Source: Acanthochromis polyacanthus (taxonomy: Eukaryota; Chordata; Actinopteri; Pomacentridae). Taken from it: a stretch of DNA of 64,000 nucleotides. The stretch lies in contig NC_067132.1 of the NCBI RefSeq assembly GCF_021347895.1, forward strand, positions 6,012,768-6,076,767. The letters are read 5' to 3'. The notes beneath the pieces were generated by a model, which did not search any database, was not told where the DNA came from, and saw only the letters and a list, made by a program, of their open reading frames with translations. Positions 45,364 through 55,674 of the stretch are shown in pieces. The translations under genes were made by a program, and so were the position numbers. Numbering within the stretch: position 1 is the stretch's first letter; each line of letters starts with the position of its first letter.

Positions 45364-45665
45364 ATTTGTGGTCAATGGTGTCAAATGCTAAGGTCCAGCA
45401 AAACAAGTATAGAGACCAGTCCACTATCTGATGCAATAAGAAGGTCATTAGTAACGTTCAGGAGAGCTGTTTCTGTGCTATGATGCACTCTGAAGCCTGA
45501 CTGAAACTCTTCAAACAAAGCTATTCCTTTCTTTATATGTTAACATTAATTTGATTTGCAACAGTTCTCTCAAGGATTTTTAGAGAGAAATGGAGGTTGG
45601 ATATAGGTCTATAGTTGGCTAAAGCATCTGGGTCAAGTGTAGGCTTTTTAAGCTTTTTAAGCTTG
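45364..45665 (-). pseudogene. LINE RT fragment
   Basis: Minus-strand pieces resemble LDPDALANYRPISNL, then SKILERTVANQIN, then [22 protein letters not shown] residues and AFDTIDH (RT motif A), in conserved LINE order but with frameshifts and a small deletion before AFDTIDH. It belongs to a LINE with jockey/L2-like RT. It ends against the LTR at 45684. Confidence 0.65.
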
Positions 45666-45683
45666 TGTTCCATAGGCTGTTAC

Positions 45684-46681
45684 TGTCAGGGCCTCCTCCT
45701 CACTCCTTTTCCAACCTGGCATCCCTTAACCTTTTACCCCACCTTTCCTCCTCCTCCTCTCTCCGCCTCTCGCTCCCTCTCAGGTCCAGCTCTGCACCAG
45801 GTGGCACTCAACCTCAGCTGCATCCACTCCGCAATCACCTCCGTTCCAGCTCTCTGGCAGCTGTCCTGATTCCAGTAATCACCCTCCTTGGCAATAAAAC
45901 CCGGTTCATCCTCCAACACTCCGCCAGATTGTTGAACTTGACCACACTGTCAGTTCTGTCTAGCCGCGTTAGTTTGTTTGTCCGAGTACGTAGACGTGTC
46001 ACTAACGTTTCTCTCTGCTCTCCTCTTCCAGAGGTTCCGCTGCCGGACCACTCCTGCCCAGCCTGCCATTCAATCTTCCGTCCTGGTTCGTTGCCAGTTC
46101 TGAGTCCTCCCTGGTTCCCTCCTCAGTCTGTCGGTCCCCGTCCCTCCTGACTCAGGTTCGGCCGGCTCCGAACTCCACCTGGTGCTCTGCCTGGACCACT
46201 CCTCACCTCACCTCCATCTGTCCGTTGGACTCCTTGCATCTGTCCTGACCTCCGGATTGGCCTAGGACAAGAGGACTCTCCTACCCTGCTGCCGAAGGGA
46301 AACTGTCAAAAAGCTCTGTCATCAGTTCAGCGTTGGCAGCTCATGTGTTGAAGCCGAGCCATGCCCAGGTGTTGCATTGTGTTGTGTGGAATTGCGGAAC
46401 CTGTGGAACTTTCAGTCACTGATTTGATTGTTAGTTTAGATAGGGTGCTACGCCGTAGTATTCGTGGGTTAAGTTAAATTGGTGTAAATATATGTAAATG
46501 AATTTGTTCAACAACTGCTTAAGCCAGTTCGCTCTTGGTATGTTGAATCTTTTTTTCTCTTTTGGCATCTGTTCCCTCCCCCTTTACATTTTAACTCCCT
46601 CTTCCTTTGTTATATCCATGTACACTCTGCTGTAAAAATAAATCCCAGCTCGTCACTCCAATTCCTGTTTAGTTTCTGTCA
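45684..46681 (+). mobile_element. Gypsy-type LTR, ~1 kb
   Basis: Begins TGTCAGGGCC and ends TTTAGTTTCTGTCA. AATAAA lies near 46636, about 45 bp before the end. Pyrimidine-rich with no coding content. Its last five bases are also the first five of the next LTR, so the second element may have inserted at its 3' edge. No matching second copy is present. Confidence 0.5.
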
Positions 46682-47240
46682 TGCTCCTCCTGCTCCGCTG
46701 CGATGACTCAATCAGCCAAACAATTAATGGCTGTGCGGAGAGCACAGCTGGTAGGAATGAACAATCACTGCAGCATTAAGCTGGCCTCTCTGCACAGTTC
46801 ACTGCGGTTCATTGCTCCATGTTTCATCTGCCTAGACCACGACGCACTCCGCCAAACCCTGCACTCGTTCCCCGTTTCCTGCATGCCGTTTACTGGACTC
46901 TATTTCCCCTTGGACTGTTAACTGTTCCCTGCCCTCGCCACATTCTCCCTCGGCTCAGCCTGTTTAGTCCATCTTGCCACCCGTCAGATTCTGGACAATT
47001 CTCTGGACCTCCTGTGAGTCTTCTCTCCCCGTGTTTTAGTTTATTGTTTATTAGTTTATTTCGGCCTTTCGGGTCTGCCCTTGGGTTAGTTTAGTTTTAT
47101 GTTCTCCTTCCCTTGTTTCCCTCCTGTTACAGCTATTAAGGTTTTTTTTGTAATTTTATTCTTGTTTGGCATTAAATCATTATTAATTTCACCAACCTGT
47201 CCGTGCCTGCTACTTGGGTTCACACTTCTGATTTGTGACA
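46677..47240 (+). mobile_element. Gypsy 5' LTR
   Basis: TGTCATGCTCC at the left and TTGTGACA at the right, 564 bp. Its 3' end (CTGCTACTTGGGTTCACACT then TCTGATTTGTGACA) is found again at 47907-47941, as expected for paired LTRs. The internal region starts immediately with a gag-like leader. Confidence 0.75.
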
Positions 47241-47906
47241 GAATGAACCGGCCAATGCAGAACCCAGCAGGGCGCCCCCGACCCAGTAGCCTCTCCTTGC
47301 CCCCTGTAGACCCCCCAGATATTTTTTTTGAATCCTGAACGCCCCCCAGACTAACCTGCCCGGTTCCCCGAAACGCTTCCCTGACTGCCCACCTGTCCTG
47401 GTTCCCCGTTAGCCGCTGAGCCTGCCGCCACAAAGGGCTGGTCGCCGAAGGCACGGCTCAAGAAGACAAGAAGGCTCCCCTACTCCCGTTTCCTGAGAAG
47501 CGCTGTGCCACCTCACCTTGTGGCGCTGGAGGGGCCCTGTGCCACCTGCCCGCAGTGTGGAGGGACCTGATGCAGCTTCACTTTTTGAGCGGGTCGACGC
47601 TGCCACTGTCCCTGAGCAGGTCGACACCACCTCATCCCCGCTGAGGGGAGGGGCCCTGTGCCGCCTCAGTCCCTGCCCAGGAGAGGCCCCGAGCCGCCTC
47701 ACTCCCTGCCAAGGAAGGCCCCGTGCCCGCCCTCCTCTCTGCTGGGGAGGGGCCCCGAGCCGCCACTTACTCCCTGCTGAGGAGAGGCCCCGTGCCACTT
47801 CCCACTCCTGGCCGAGGGAGGCCCCGAGCCGCTTCCCTCTCTCCAGTTCCTGTGGGGCCATTGCCCGTCTCCGGTTCCTGTGGGGCCCATTGCCTCGTCT
47901 TCGGTT
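47241..47906 (+). pseudogene. Gypsy internal remnant: gag start and GC-rich repeats
   Basis: Directly after the LTR an ATG (47244) opens MNRPMQNPAGRP, reminiscent of the gag start of fish gypsy elements, ending at a stop at 47336. From about 47500 to 47900 degenerate GC-rich repeats (GGGGAGGGGCCCCGAGCCGC and variants, about 45-60 bp) continue to the 3' LTR remnant. No protease, RT or integrase is present, so the element is a large-deletion derivative. ORFs on both strands in the repeats are composition-driven. Confidence 0.55.
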
Positions 47907-47941
47907 CCTGCTGCTCGGGTTCACACTACTGATTTGTGACA
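47907..47941 (+). mobile_element. 3' LTR terminal remnant
   Basis: 35 bp, CTGCTCGGGTTCACACTACT then GATTTGTGACA, matching the 3' end of the LTR at 46677-47240. The rest of the 3' LTR is missing. Confidence 0.75.
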
Positions 47942-48390
47942 AGTCCTATATCTTCCTTCATATATCACTCGGGCACCCTAGACAAGCCGGGTGTAACAGT
48001 TTGTCAGTTGACATGAATGAAAATGCCGGTGTTGGACTTGGACCAGGACATGTTTACAAAGCTTTACTTGCATTCTCAGAAGGACAGCTGCTTCTGTGCC
48101 TTCTGAACCAGTGCTGTGTTGTTCATTATCCATGAGAGGTCATCTGTCAGGTGTGTGCCCAGGAATGGAAGGTGGACATCATCTCCACCACCTCTCTGTT
48201 GAATTAATCATTTTTCATTCACCAAAACAAATGCACACATAAATACATATGCAGCAAAAATATTTGAATGAAAGGTGTCAGAGGGAAGTCAAAAACCTAT
48301 AACATAATCATTCCCTCCGTCTTTCTGATCTTGAGAGTGAGAATGTTGACCGGCACACCAGTCTATGAGCCTTTGTACCACTCTTCTGTA

Positions 48391-48468
48391 TGCAGACTCA
48401 TGATTTAGTGATGTGCCCCATCACAGTCATGCAGACTCATGATTTAGTGATGTGCCTCATCACAGTCA
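48391..48468. repeat. 39-bp tandem duplication
   Basis: TGCAGACTCATGATTTAGTG then ATGTGCCCCATCACAGTCA occurs at 48391-48429 and 48430-48468 with one difference; it lies in the LINE RT just after motif C. Confidence 0.95.
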
Positions 48469-48514
48469 TGTCATCTGCAATTTCACTATGTATTCTTGTG
48501 AAATGGTAGATAGT

Positions 48515-48830
48515 CATAAATGGACTGGTAAATGGACTTGCTTTTATATAGCGCTTTTCTACTCATCACAGTACTCAAAGCGCTTTTACAACAATTGCTC
48601 CCATTCACCCAGACATTCACCACACTAATGTGCAGGTTGCTAATCAACCTACAACATCAGTCAGTATACATTCATACACCAGTGGAACAGTCACTGGTAG
48701 GCAATTCGGGGTTCAGAATCTTGCCCAAGGAAACTTCGGCATGCAGCACATGACTAGGCGAGAGCGGGAATCGAACCACCAACCTTCGATCACTGGACGA
48801 CCCGCTGTACCACCTGAGCCACAGCCATAT
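48515..48830 (-). mobile_element. tRNA-derived SINE, second family, minus copy
   Basis: Reverse of the SINE at 35028: the tail side (ATATAGCGCTTTTCTACTC) comes first and the head CAGGTGGTACAGCGGGTCGTCC last. B-box complement is GGGAATCGAACC near 48767. It interrupts the LINE RT between motifs B and C. Confidence 0.85.
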
Positions 48831-49180
48831 GTACAGAGCACAAGAACAGAGTCAGCACACACCCTGTGGCACTCCTGTGCTGAATGTGAGCATGGAGAAG
48901 CGGTGTGAACCCAACTTCACTGACTGTGGTCTGTTCATTGGAAGTCCTGAATCAAAAGGCAGATGATATGTTGAACACCTAGGTTGGACATCTTTGGAGA
49001 GCAGTCTGGTGGGTAAGATGGTGTTGAAGGTAGAACTGTAATCAACAAAGAGCCGTGCATTTGACCCTTGTTGTTCCAGGTGAATAGTAAAGTGTGTAGG
49101 GGTGGTAGCAATGGACTCGTCCGTTGACCTATTTGATATGTAGGCATACTCATGGGGGTCCAATCTGTGTGGCATAGCAG

Positions 49181-49507
49181 CTTTGGAGTGTTGCAGGATC
49201 AGTCAATTCAGGCACTTCATAATTATAGGTGTCAATGAAGCCTGCCTGTAGTGAGCTATATTCCCATCCATATTCCCACATTGCATTTGTCCTCTTTTTT
49301 ACTGGCAATTAAGCAACCAAGATCCCACCTTGCGACTAACCTTAATTGCTTTATCTAGCCTTGCTTTAGCATACCCAAACCATATAAAAAAGATCAATCT
49401 GAAACAAATGTAGACCTCTCCATTTAATACAGGGTTTACATTAATAGAGATAAAAAAATAACAGCTCAAGCTGAAATATGTGAGAATTGACCTTGGGATC
49501 CAAACAA
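49181..49507. other. Unassigned DNA, possibly more decayed LINE
   Basis: It continues from the LINE fragment but I read no further conserved motif. Confidence 0.35.
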
Positions 49508-49515
49508 GTGCATAT

Positions 49516-49603
49516 TGCTCGTCCGAGTCAGCTGGGATAGCCTCCAGGACCCCCCGCAACCCTAGTGAGGATAAAGCGGTGTATAGAGAATGGATGGATG
49601 AAC
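49516..49603 (+). mobile_element. SINE 3' fragment with 8-bp target duplication
   Basis: GAGTCAGCTGGGATAGCCTC to ATGGATGGATG, between two GTGCATAT copies (49508-49515 and 49604-49611). Confidence 0.85.
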
Positions 49604-49611
49604 GTGCATAT

Positions 49612-51915
49612 GCTTGCACACACACAAAGACATTTGAATGATTGCATGGTAGGACTGATTAGTTGATAAGTCAGCACACATGACCTGTTTGATGTAAAAC
49701 AGCAAACAGAGTAGCGTCTGTCTCTAACAAGATGATTCCTGGTAGTGAGCAGACATGTGGACAGAGCTGGGTAATGGGTAATTGTGGGGTAGTGGGTGGC
49801 CAGTGGCAGACAGAGTGGTATGGAAATGGGAACTGCAGAGAGCAGATATCATAAAATAATCTGACTTTCACGCAAAATGCCAGTGGCTGTTTGGACATCT
49901 GCTGTGTGCTGTGCAGCTATCTGGCCTCCTGAAACACATGGGAAATGAACGCACATATTACTTCAGGCAATATACACATGGATCTGTGGTCAACCCACAC
50001 AGTCTGTATTTAAAGGAGAAATACACCCAAAAGAGCAACTGGCAGTGTATGAAGCATCCTCGATCTATTTGTTCTTATTCCCATGGATGACTGGCCAATT
50101 ACAGCCAAAGAGATGCCACGTTGAAACACCTTGTTGTGTTCAACATGGATGGTAAATGGATGGCAGGTGTTAGCCCCCTTTAGATTTAAAAAGAGATACG
50201 CTGACATTCAACAATCATACAGGGCAATACTTCTCTGTTGAAGGAGCCTTAATAGACCAGAATGCAATGGAGCAGCCATGAGACATGTTGTACTCACCAT
50301 CTTCACTGTGCTCCTGTTGTATCCACCTACATGAATAACCCACAGCTGTGTAGAATTCAATGTAGCCATATGTGCATTTTAAACTCAAAGCACTGAGGTT
50401 GGTGCGTATTTTTATGATTGTCTGAAGGCATTTGAGGAAAGAAAGAAGAATACTTGAAGTATAACAACAAAATAAAATGGGGATTGCCAAGATACCAAAA
50501 AAATACCACATGCTTGTCCACTTTGGAAATCACTTTGATGAATCAACATTTCAGTCCTCAGGCCTTCATAATTCATACAAACTGGAATTAATGTGTATCT
50601 TCTTTTCTTTTAACCAGGTCAGAGTTTTGATCCAGCGCACCTGTCAACAAGATATTGGAATGGTTATGTATAAATATGAATACGGACTAATAGAGTCAAC
50701 ACTTATACAATTAAATGTGAATATAAGCAGTGCATAAGCACTTATTCAGATTCAATCTATTTAATTCACATTATGATTTTGTTTACTGTCTCTGTCCTCA
50801 GAACCTGATGCCTGGCTGTCTAGCAGAAAGGACAGCAATCAACAAATGGTCTTCACCGTGATGGCTGGTGCACAGAAATATACTGAATAAAAAGTAGTTG
50901 TTATTTAGCATAGAAATACAAAAAGTTGTTTCACAAATTTATTTCTGTCGCACAGAAAGTCAGAAAATCAGAAATCTCATCCCAGAAGCTGGTGATTTGT
51001 GTGGTTTAGACAGCTGTCTGTGAAGACTATGCTTCACAACCATGCTAGAGGAAGCAAACATTCACTTATAGGTAGAAAAGTGAGGGTTCTAGGGAGACAT
51101 GTGTCTTTGAGTCAGAATGCATGGATTCATTAGCCTAGCCATGCTAAACCCATGTTTCTGACGGCACAAGGGTCTAGGGAAGCTCGACAGGGAGGGAGCG
51201 GGCTAAAGGTTGTCTGTCAAATCCTCTGCAGCAATTGGGTAGGTATACAACCAATCAACGCAACAAATAGGCTGACGTAGTTCCGAGAGCACCGGCGGAT
51301 TGTGGCTCAGTCCCATTAGCTTCCCAACCAGCGGAGCCGCGGAGCCAACTGGTATATTAAGGATTTGCCATATCCCGTCGGCATAAGTCCAATACGTCTT
51401 TCTTCTCAATGAAACACTTCAGTGCCGTCCTTTGTTTATCTTTCAAGTTGATTTTAGCTTCAAATCTTTAAGGGCTGTGGGCCAAAGCCGAGTCGAAAGA
51501 TAACTGTTTATTGTGCGCTGGTTGTTTCTGTCAGAATCGTCACGCCTCTGTCGTCACTTCAGTACGCCCGCCTTCTGACTCTACACTTCATGGTGATTGG
51601 TCCAGCCAGTTTTAGGAGAATCCAACCTCGAGCCTTATGAGGGTAACTAGACCCACCCTGGCAGAGAATTAAATTGTTGCCGTGGGTTGTCTAGCGCGGG
51701 CTAGGCTCTGGATTCATTTCAGCTGGAGGATTTCCGCCTTCGATGAAGTGGCCAAGAGACAGACAAAGAAAAGCAATTCTAAAAGCAATTGTGGATTTGC
51801 TTGAAAAGTCTCTAGTGTTATGACCTGGCTCAAACTGGCCACAACAAAAGGGAAGACACCCCAAGTATCAGAATCAAAGCTTGGTTTTATTAACTTAATT
51901 CAAACCAAATTAAAG

Positions 51916-51917
<2 letters not shown>
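49612..51917. other. Unassigned, no gene recognised
   Basis: 2.3 kb with only short ORFs (at most 98 codons) without motifs. Composition is unremarkable. A host exon could be hidden here but none is supported. Confidence 0.35.
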
Positions 51918-51989
<72 letters not shown>

Positions 51990-52008
51990 TGTGTGTGTGT
52001 GTGTGTGT
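51918..52008. repeat. (GT)n microsatellite
   Basis: About 45 GT units with two short interruptions near 51987-51990. Confidence 0.97.
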
Positions 52009-52902
52009 TTGCATGAATGCGTGTGTTGCCATGTGTAAATAATGTCTATGCAGGGTGTTATAAGGTGCAAACCAAATCCCAAAAGAAGAACTAAAACCCT
52101 CAATCTCTGTGTGTGGTGCCTGTGGAGGGAAGCAGCGAGAATGATTAGAATGCAGCCAGCGTTTAGTTTTTTAAGTAACCCAGGAACACACTGGGGCCCA
52201 CAAGTGCCCCTGATTACACGAATCAACCATTCCCCAAACCAACAGAAACTAGAGCCCACCCTTAAGGTGACCTGTGATGACCCCTGAGGTTGTCAAACTC
52301 ATTTTAGTTCAAGGGCCACCAGAAAGCCCAATTTACCAATTTGATCTCAAGTGGGCCTCAGCAGTAAAAAACACAGCATAATAGCCAATAAATCACCACA
52401 ACTCCAACTTTTTCCCCTTGTTTTATTTTTTAAAAAATACATTCTGAAAATGTTCACAATTGAATTATCTTTCACTAAACATTGTAAACACATTGGAATT
52501 TTCTTAATAAAAATCTCAATTTGGAAGGAGTCACGTGACCCCAATGCGAGAAGGAGCCACGGAGTAGGAGCTCCCCACTGCATTGCTACTTTTATCCTTT
52601 AAAACATTTACACCAGAGATATTATTGTCTAGCCTACTTGTTTTAAATCAACGGGGGTGCAAAAAATGCCAAACTTTCCAAGTCCTGGGAAGACATCTGC
52701 GGTCGCATGGGGCTGACGCCATGATTGCAAGATCAAGATTGAAGCTAACGAGCCCGAGCTGCAAACAAGCTAATGATATAGCTCATTGACCATTAGCAAC
52801 ATTTACTCAACACGAATAAGATCTCCGAAGATCTGGGGGGGCTGGCAGAAATACGTCGCACCACCGCATCGGTAGAGTCTAAACTCTCGTCTTTAATTAC
52901 AA

Positions 52903-53450
52903 GAATGGACGACGTGGAAAAGCGAGTGGAGTACTTGGAGAGGGCTGAGCAGGAATGGCAAGCTAACCCGCCAGCTAGCAAGACAGAGGGTCGGACAGAT
53001 ATGGGACAAATTAGAAGACATGGAGAATCGCTCGAGACGTAACAATGTTCACTTCGTCGGCTTTCCAGAGGGTAAAGAGGGAGGAGATGTGGTGAGATTT
53101 TTGGAGGAACTGTTGCCAGAGTTGCTGAACATAGAGGGGAAACGAGAGATTGAACGAGCACACCGGATCGCCAGCCAGCAACCCACGCCAGGAGATAGAC
53201 CCAGACCAATACTGGCCAGGTTTTTTGAGATCATCAGACCGGGATGCGGTACTATGAGCAGCGAGAAACAAAGGCAAGCTGACCTGGGGAAACACTACTG
53301 TTATGCTTTTCCCCGACTACTCCAAACCCACCCAGATGAAGCGCGACAAATTCAAGGAGTGCAAGAAAAAAACTGCATGAGCAGGGGGTGAATTTCAGGA
53401 TGCTCTTCCCAGCCAAGCTGAGAATCCCAGACCGGCGAGGGTGAAAAGGC
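52903..53450 (+). pseudogene. L1 ORF1 remnant
   Basis: The start is MDDVEKRVEYLERAEQEW, a coiled-coil-like stretch (52903). After a frameshift near 52990 comes MENRSRRNNVHFVGFPEG (53020), the RRM-like core, with IERAHRI and PRPILARFF following. This is the RNA-binding domain of L1 ORF1. A further frameshift near 53380 leads to NFRMLFPAKLRI-like codons in another frame (53391-53430). ORF1 binds L1 RNA; this copy is broken at least twice. Confidence 0.8.
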
Positions 53451-55065
53451 TTTTGATTGTCCCCGGAGAGCCATGGCTTCATAGACGCTATGCAGTGCGT
53501 AACGTTACTGAAGGACTGATTTGTTTCCATTCTCATTCTGCGCTGCCGTACGTTCTGTTAAAGAGACGGGTGTAGACTTCTTTTTCCTTCTCCACGGTAG
53601 CGGTACGTGAGGAATCACGACGGGTGGAGCCTCGTAGACCAGACACAGGACCGTTGGTCCTCTGTTGGAGGGTCTTATGTGGGGGTTCAAATGTGCAAAG
53701 TTCAGGTTCAGTTGCAAATTTTTTGTTTTGTTAGTTTTAAGGGGATGTTTGCACTTAGTCACCACCTCTGGGTAACAGTACTGCTCTTGAGAAATGGTTA
53801 CTTATTATTAAAGTGTAGACAGGCATGTCTTCACAAATAGGTTTAATGCGTCTCTCCACATGGAATGTAAATGATCTGGGGAAGCCCGTCAAGAGAAAAA
53901 AAGTCATGACTATGCTTAAGAACAAGAACTATGACGTGGTGTTCCTTTAAGAAACACACATCAAAAGAGGAGTCTGAGAAACTCTGTACAGGATGGGTTG
54001 GACATGTTTTTTACAGTATAGGTTCTAGCAACAGTAAGGTGTTGTAATTTTAGTGAATAAGCATTTACAGTTCAAATGTCTTAAGCAAATTAAGGATATT
54101 TCGGGAAGGATGATTGTTGTACTGGCTGAAATACAGTCACAGAAACTACTCCTGGCCAATATTTACGCACCTAATCTGGATGATCAAACTTTTTTTATTG
54201 ATCTTGAAAGTAAGTTACAAACCGTTGGAAATTATGCTACTGTTCTAGGGGGAGATTTTAATCTTATAATGGACCCAGTTCTTGACCATAGTGGGACAGG
54301 GCTGCGTAAAATGCCGAGAGCTGCTGTGACATTGCAGAGAATTTGTAAATCTTTGGGATTAATAGATATTTGGAGGATCAGTAATCTTTTTGGTAGTGTC
54401 GGTCAGTATAGCCTTCTTTAACCCTTGCCTCAGGTTAAATCAGGACCAGCTCTCCGTTTAAAGGGTTAGATTCTATCTGCCTATTAGTATTCCACCTAAC
54501 AGGTTTCAGCAGAATAATTAAGCTGGTGTCGAGGAATACTCGCCTAGGTCCTAACTGTCTTCTTCCAAACGTCTTACCCCTCTTACTCCAATAAATACTC
54601 TCTTACTAAGCAGCCCACCTAAGTAGTAGAATTGATTTATTGACCACGTTTGTTAACGACAGCTTTCCTCTTAAAACTGTGGCACTTGTTGATATTCCTA
54701 GGTTCGTTTTAGAGGTTTGGATAACTAACCTCAGGGGTAATGTTTAAATAACTAGTTGGATTAAAATAACCTTTAAGAACCATTAGATTTAATGCACACA
54801 ATCAACTTAACTTTTACCACTATGCAGAATAGGTGAATCATAATCATTTCATTAGACTTCTCTTTAAATGCAATATAGCGTTTTATTAAGCAATTATTAG
54901 CAGGGACACAGCATTAATTCATGATTAAACAATTTAATTATTTCTGATTATTTCTTACTAAACTAAACTAAGCTGAGCGTACCTAAGAATCTTCTCTAAT
55001 TAGTAAATTTAGGAGAGAGAGCGGACAGCCAGGCCTTAGCTGCCACGCCCGGTCTTGACCTGCGT

Positions 55066-55530
55066 CTAGTTGAACTCCTCCGTGGACCAACAGACTCGGT
55101 ACGAAGTCTTCTTTGTGGGCAGAGGGTGTTCTTCATAGGCAGGGGGAGTGGAAAGGTCCCGATAGCCAATCGTTGGTCTGGCAGTTATCTTTAGTAGCAG
55201 CTGGAACACAAGTGCGGGCGTCTCAGCTGTCTTCTCAGTCAGATGGTGGTGGTGGAAAGCCCCCGTCTCATCAGGCTGTGGTGGGTCACTGGGTCCTCCA
55301 GCCCCTGGAGTGGAGCAGCCCTCTGCTACTGCCTCCTGTGCCTCTCTGGATGCCATGGGTGCTTGCCTCTCTTCATCTCTTTGGACAACTGCAGACCTCT
55401 CAGGACTCTCCATCTGGCAGAGTGTGGTCCTCGCTTGTTGAACAAAGTCAGACAAAGACTTTGCCTCCAACGATGTTCTCAGCGAACTCTGGAGCCTAAG
55501 TCCCGCGTTGTCTTCACGTCTCTTGGGCAA
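55066..55530 (-). CDS. 154-codon ORF inside the LTR, unknown function
   Basis: ATG at 55530, about 140 bp downstream of the minus-strand TATA box, to a stop at 55066. Composition is polar: Glu/Gln/Arg-rich in the first 80 residues, then a Pro/Gly-rich part (GAGGPSDPPQPDE), HHHH, and near the C-terminus TPPAYEEHPLP, which resembles a PPxY-type motif. No signal peptide, membrane segment or known domain. It could be a leader/accessory ORF of the retroelement, a decayed gag start, or chance in a long R-U5 region. I do not recognise it and assign no function. Confidence 0.35.
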   Translation of the reverse strand: MPKRREDNAGLRLQSSLRTSLEAKSLSDFVQQARTTLCQMESPERSAVVQRDEERQAPMASREAQEAVAEGCSTPGAGGPSDPPQPDETGAFHHHHLTEKTAETPALVFQLLLKITARPTIGYRDLSTPPAYEEHPLPTKKTSYRVCWSTEEFN

Positions 55531-55667
55531 AAGGGTCCGGTGTCGACTCTTCAGAACTTTGGCAATGCTCTCCGGCAGCTCCGGCGAGCAGCATCTCTTG
55601 CAGCTCCGGCGAGCAGCATCTCTCCCCTCCGGGGGAGAACTCCAAATTCAGTGTCTGTGTCTCTGGG

Positions 55668-55674
55668 TTTTATA
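55668..55674 (-). promoter_or_regulatory. TATA box of the LTR
   Basis: TATAAAA on the minus strand in a GGGTATAAAACCC context; positioned about 570 bp from the LTR's upstream end, a plausible U3 length. A ~25-bp tandem duplication (GCAGCTCCGGCGAGCAGCAT and following bases) lies 45-95 bp downstream. Confidence 0.6.

Larger units (their letters stand above)
48000..49180 (-). pseudogene. Rex1/L2-like LINE ORF2 fragment, split by SINE
   Basis: Minus-strand order: ISNRSTDESIATTPTHFTI (near 49130), LFVDYSSTFNTILP (motif A region), STGVPQGV (48860, motif B), the SINE insertion, then ADDMTVM (near 48475, motif C), a KIRKTEG piece (near 48315), and FLGTHLTDDLSWIMNNTALV (near 48160). The motif order is that of a CR1/L2/Rex1-type reverse transcriptase. 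Stops, frameshifts and a 39-bp in-frame duplication after motif C are present. Neither end of the LINE is preserved. Confidence 0.8.

Noticed and set aside
47409..47942. 177-codon minus ORF
   Set aside because: Antisense reading of GC-rich repeats inside the gypsy remnant.
51820..52259. ORFs with Cys-Val or His-Thr runs
   Set aside because: Direct translation of the GT microsatellite.
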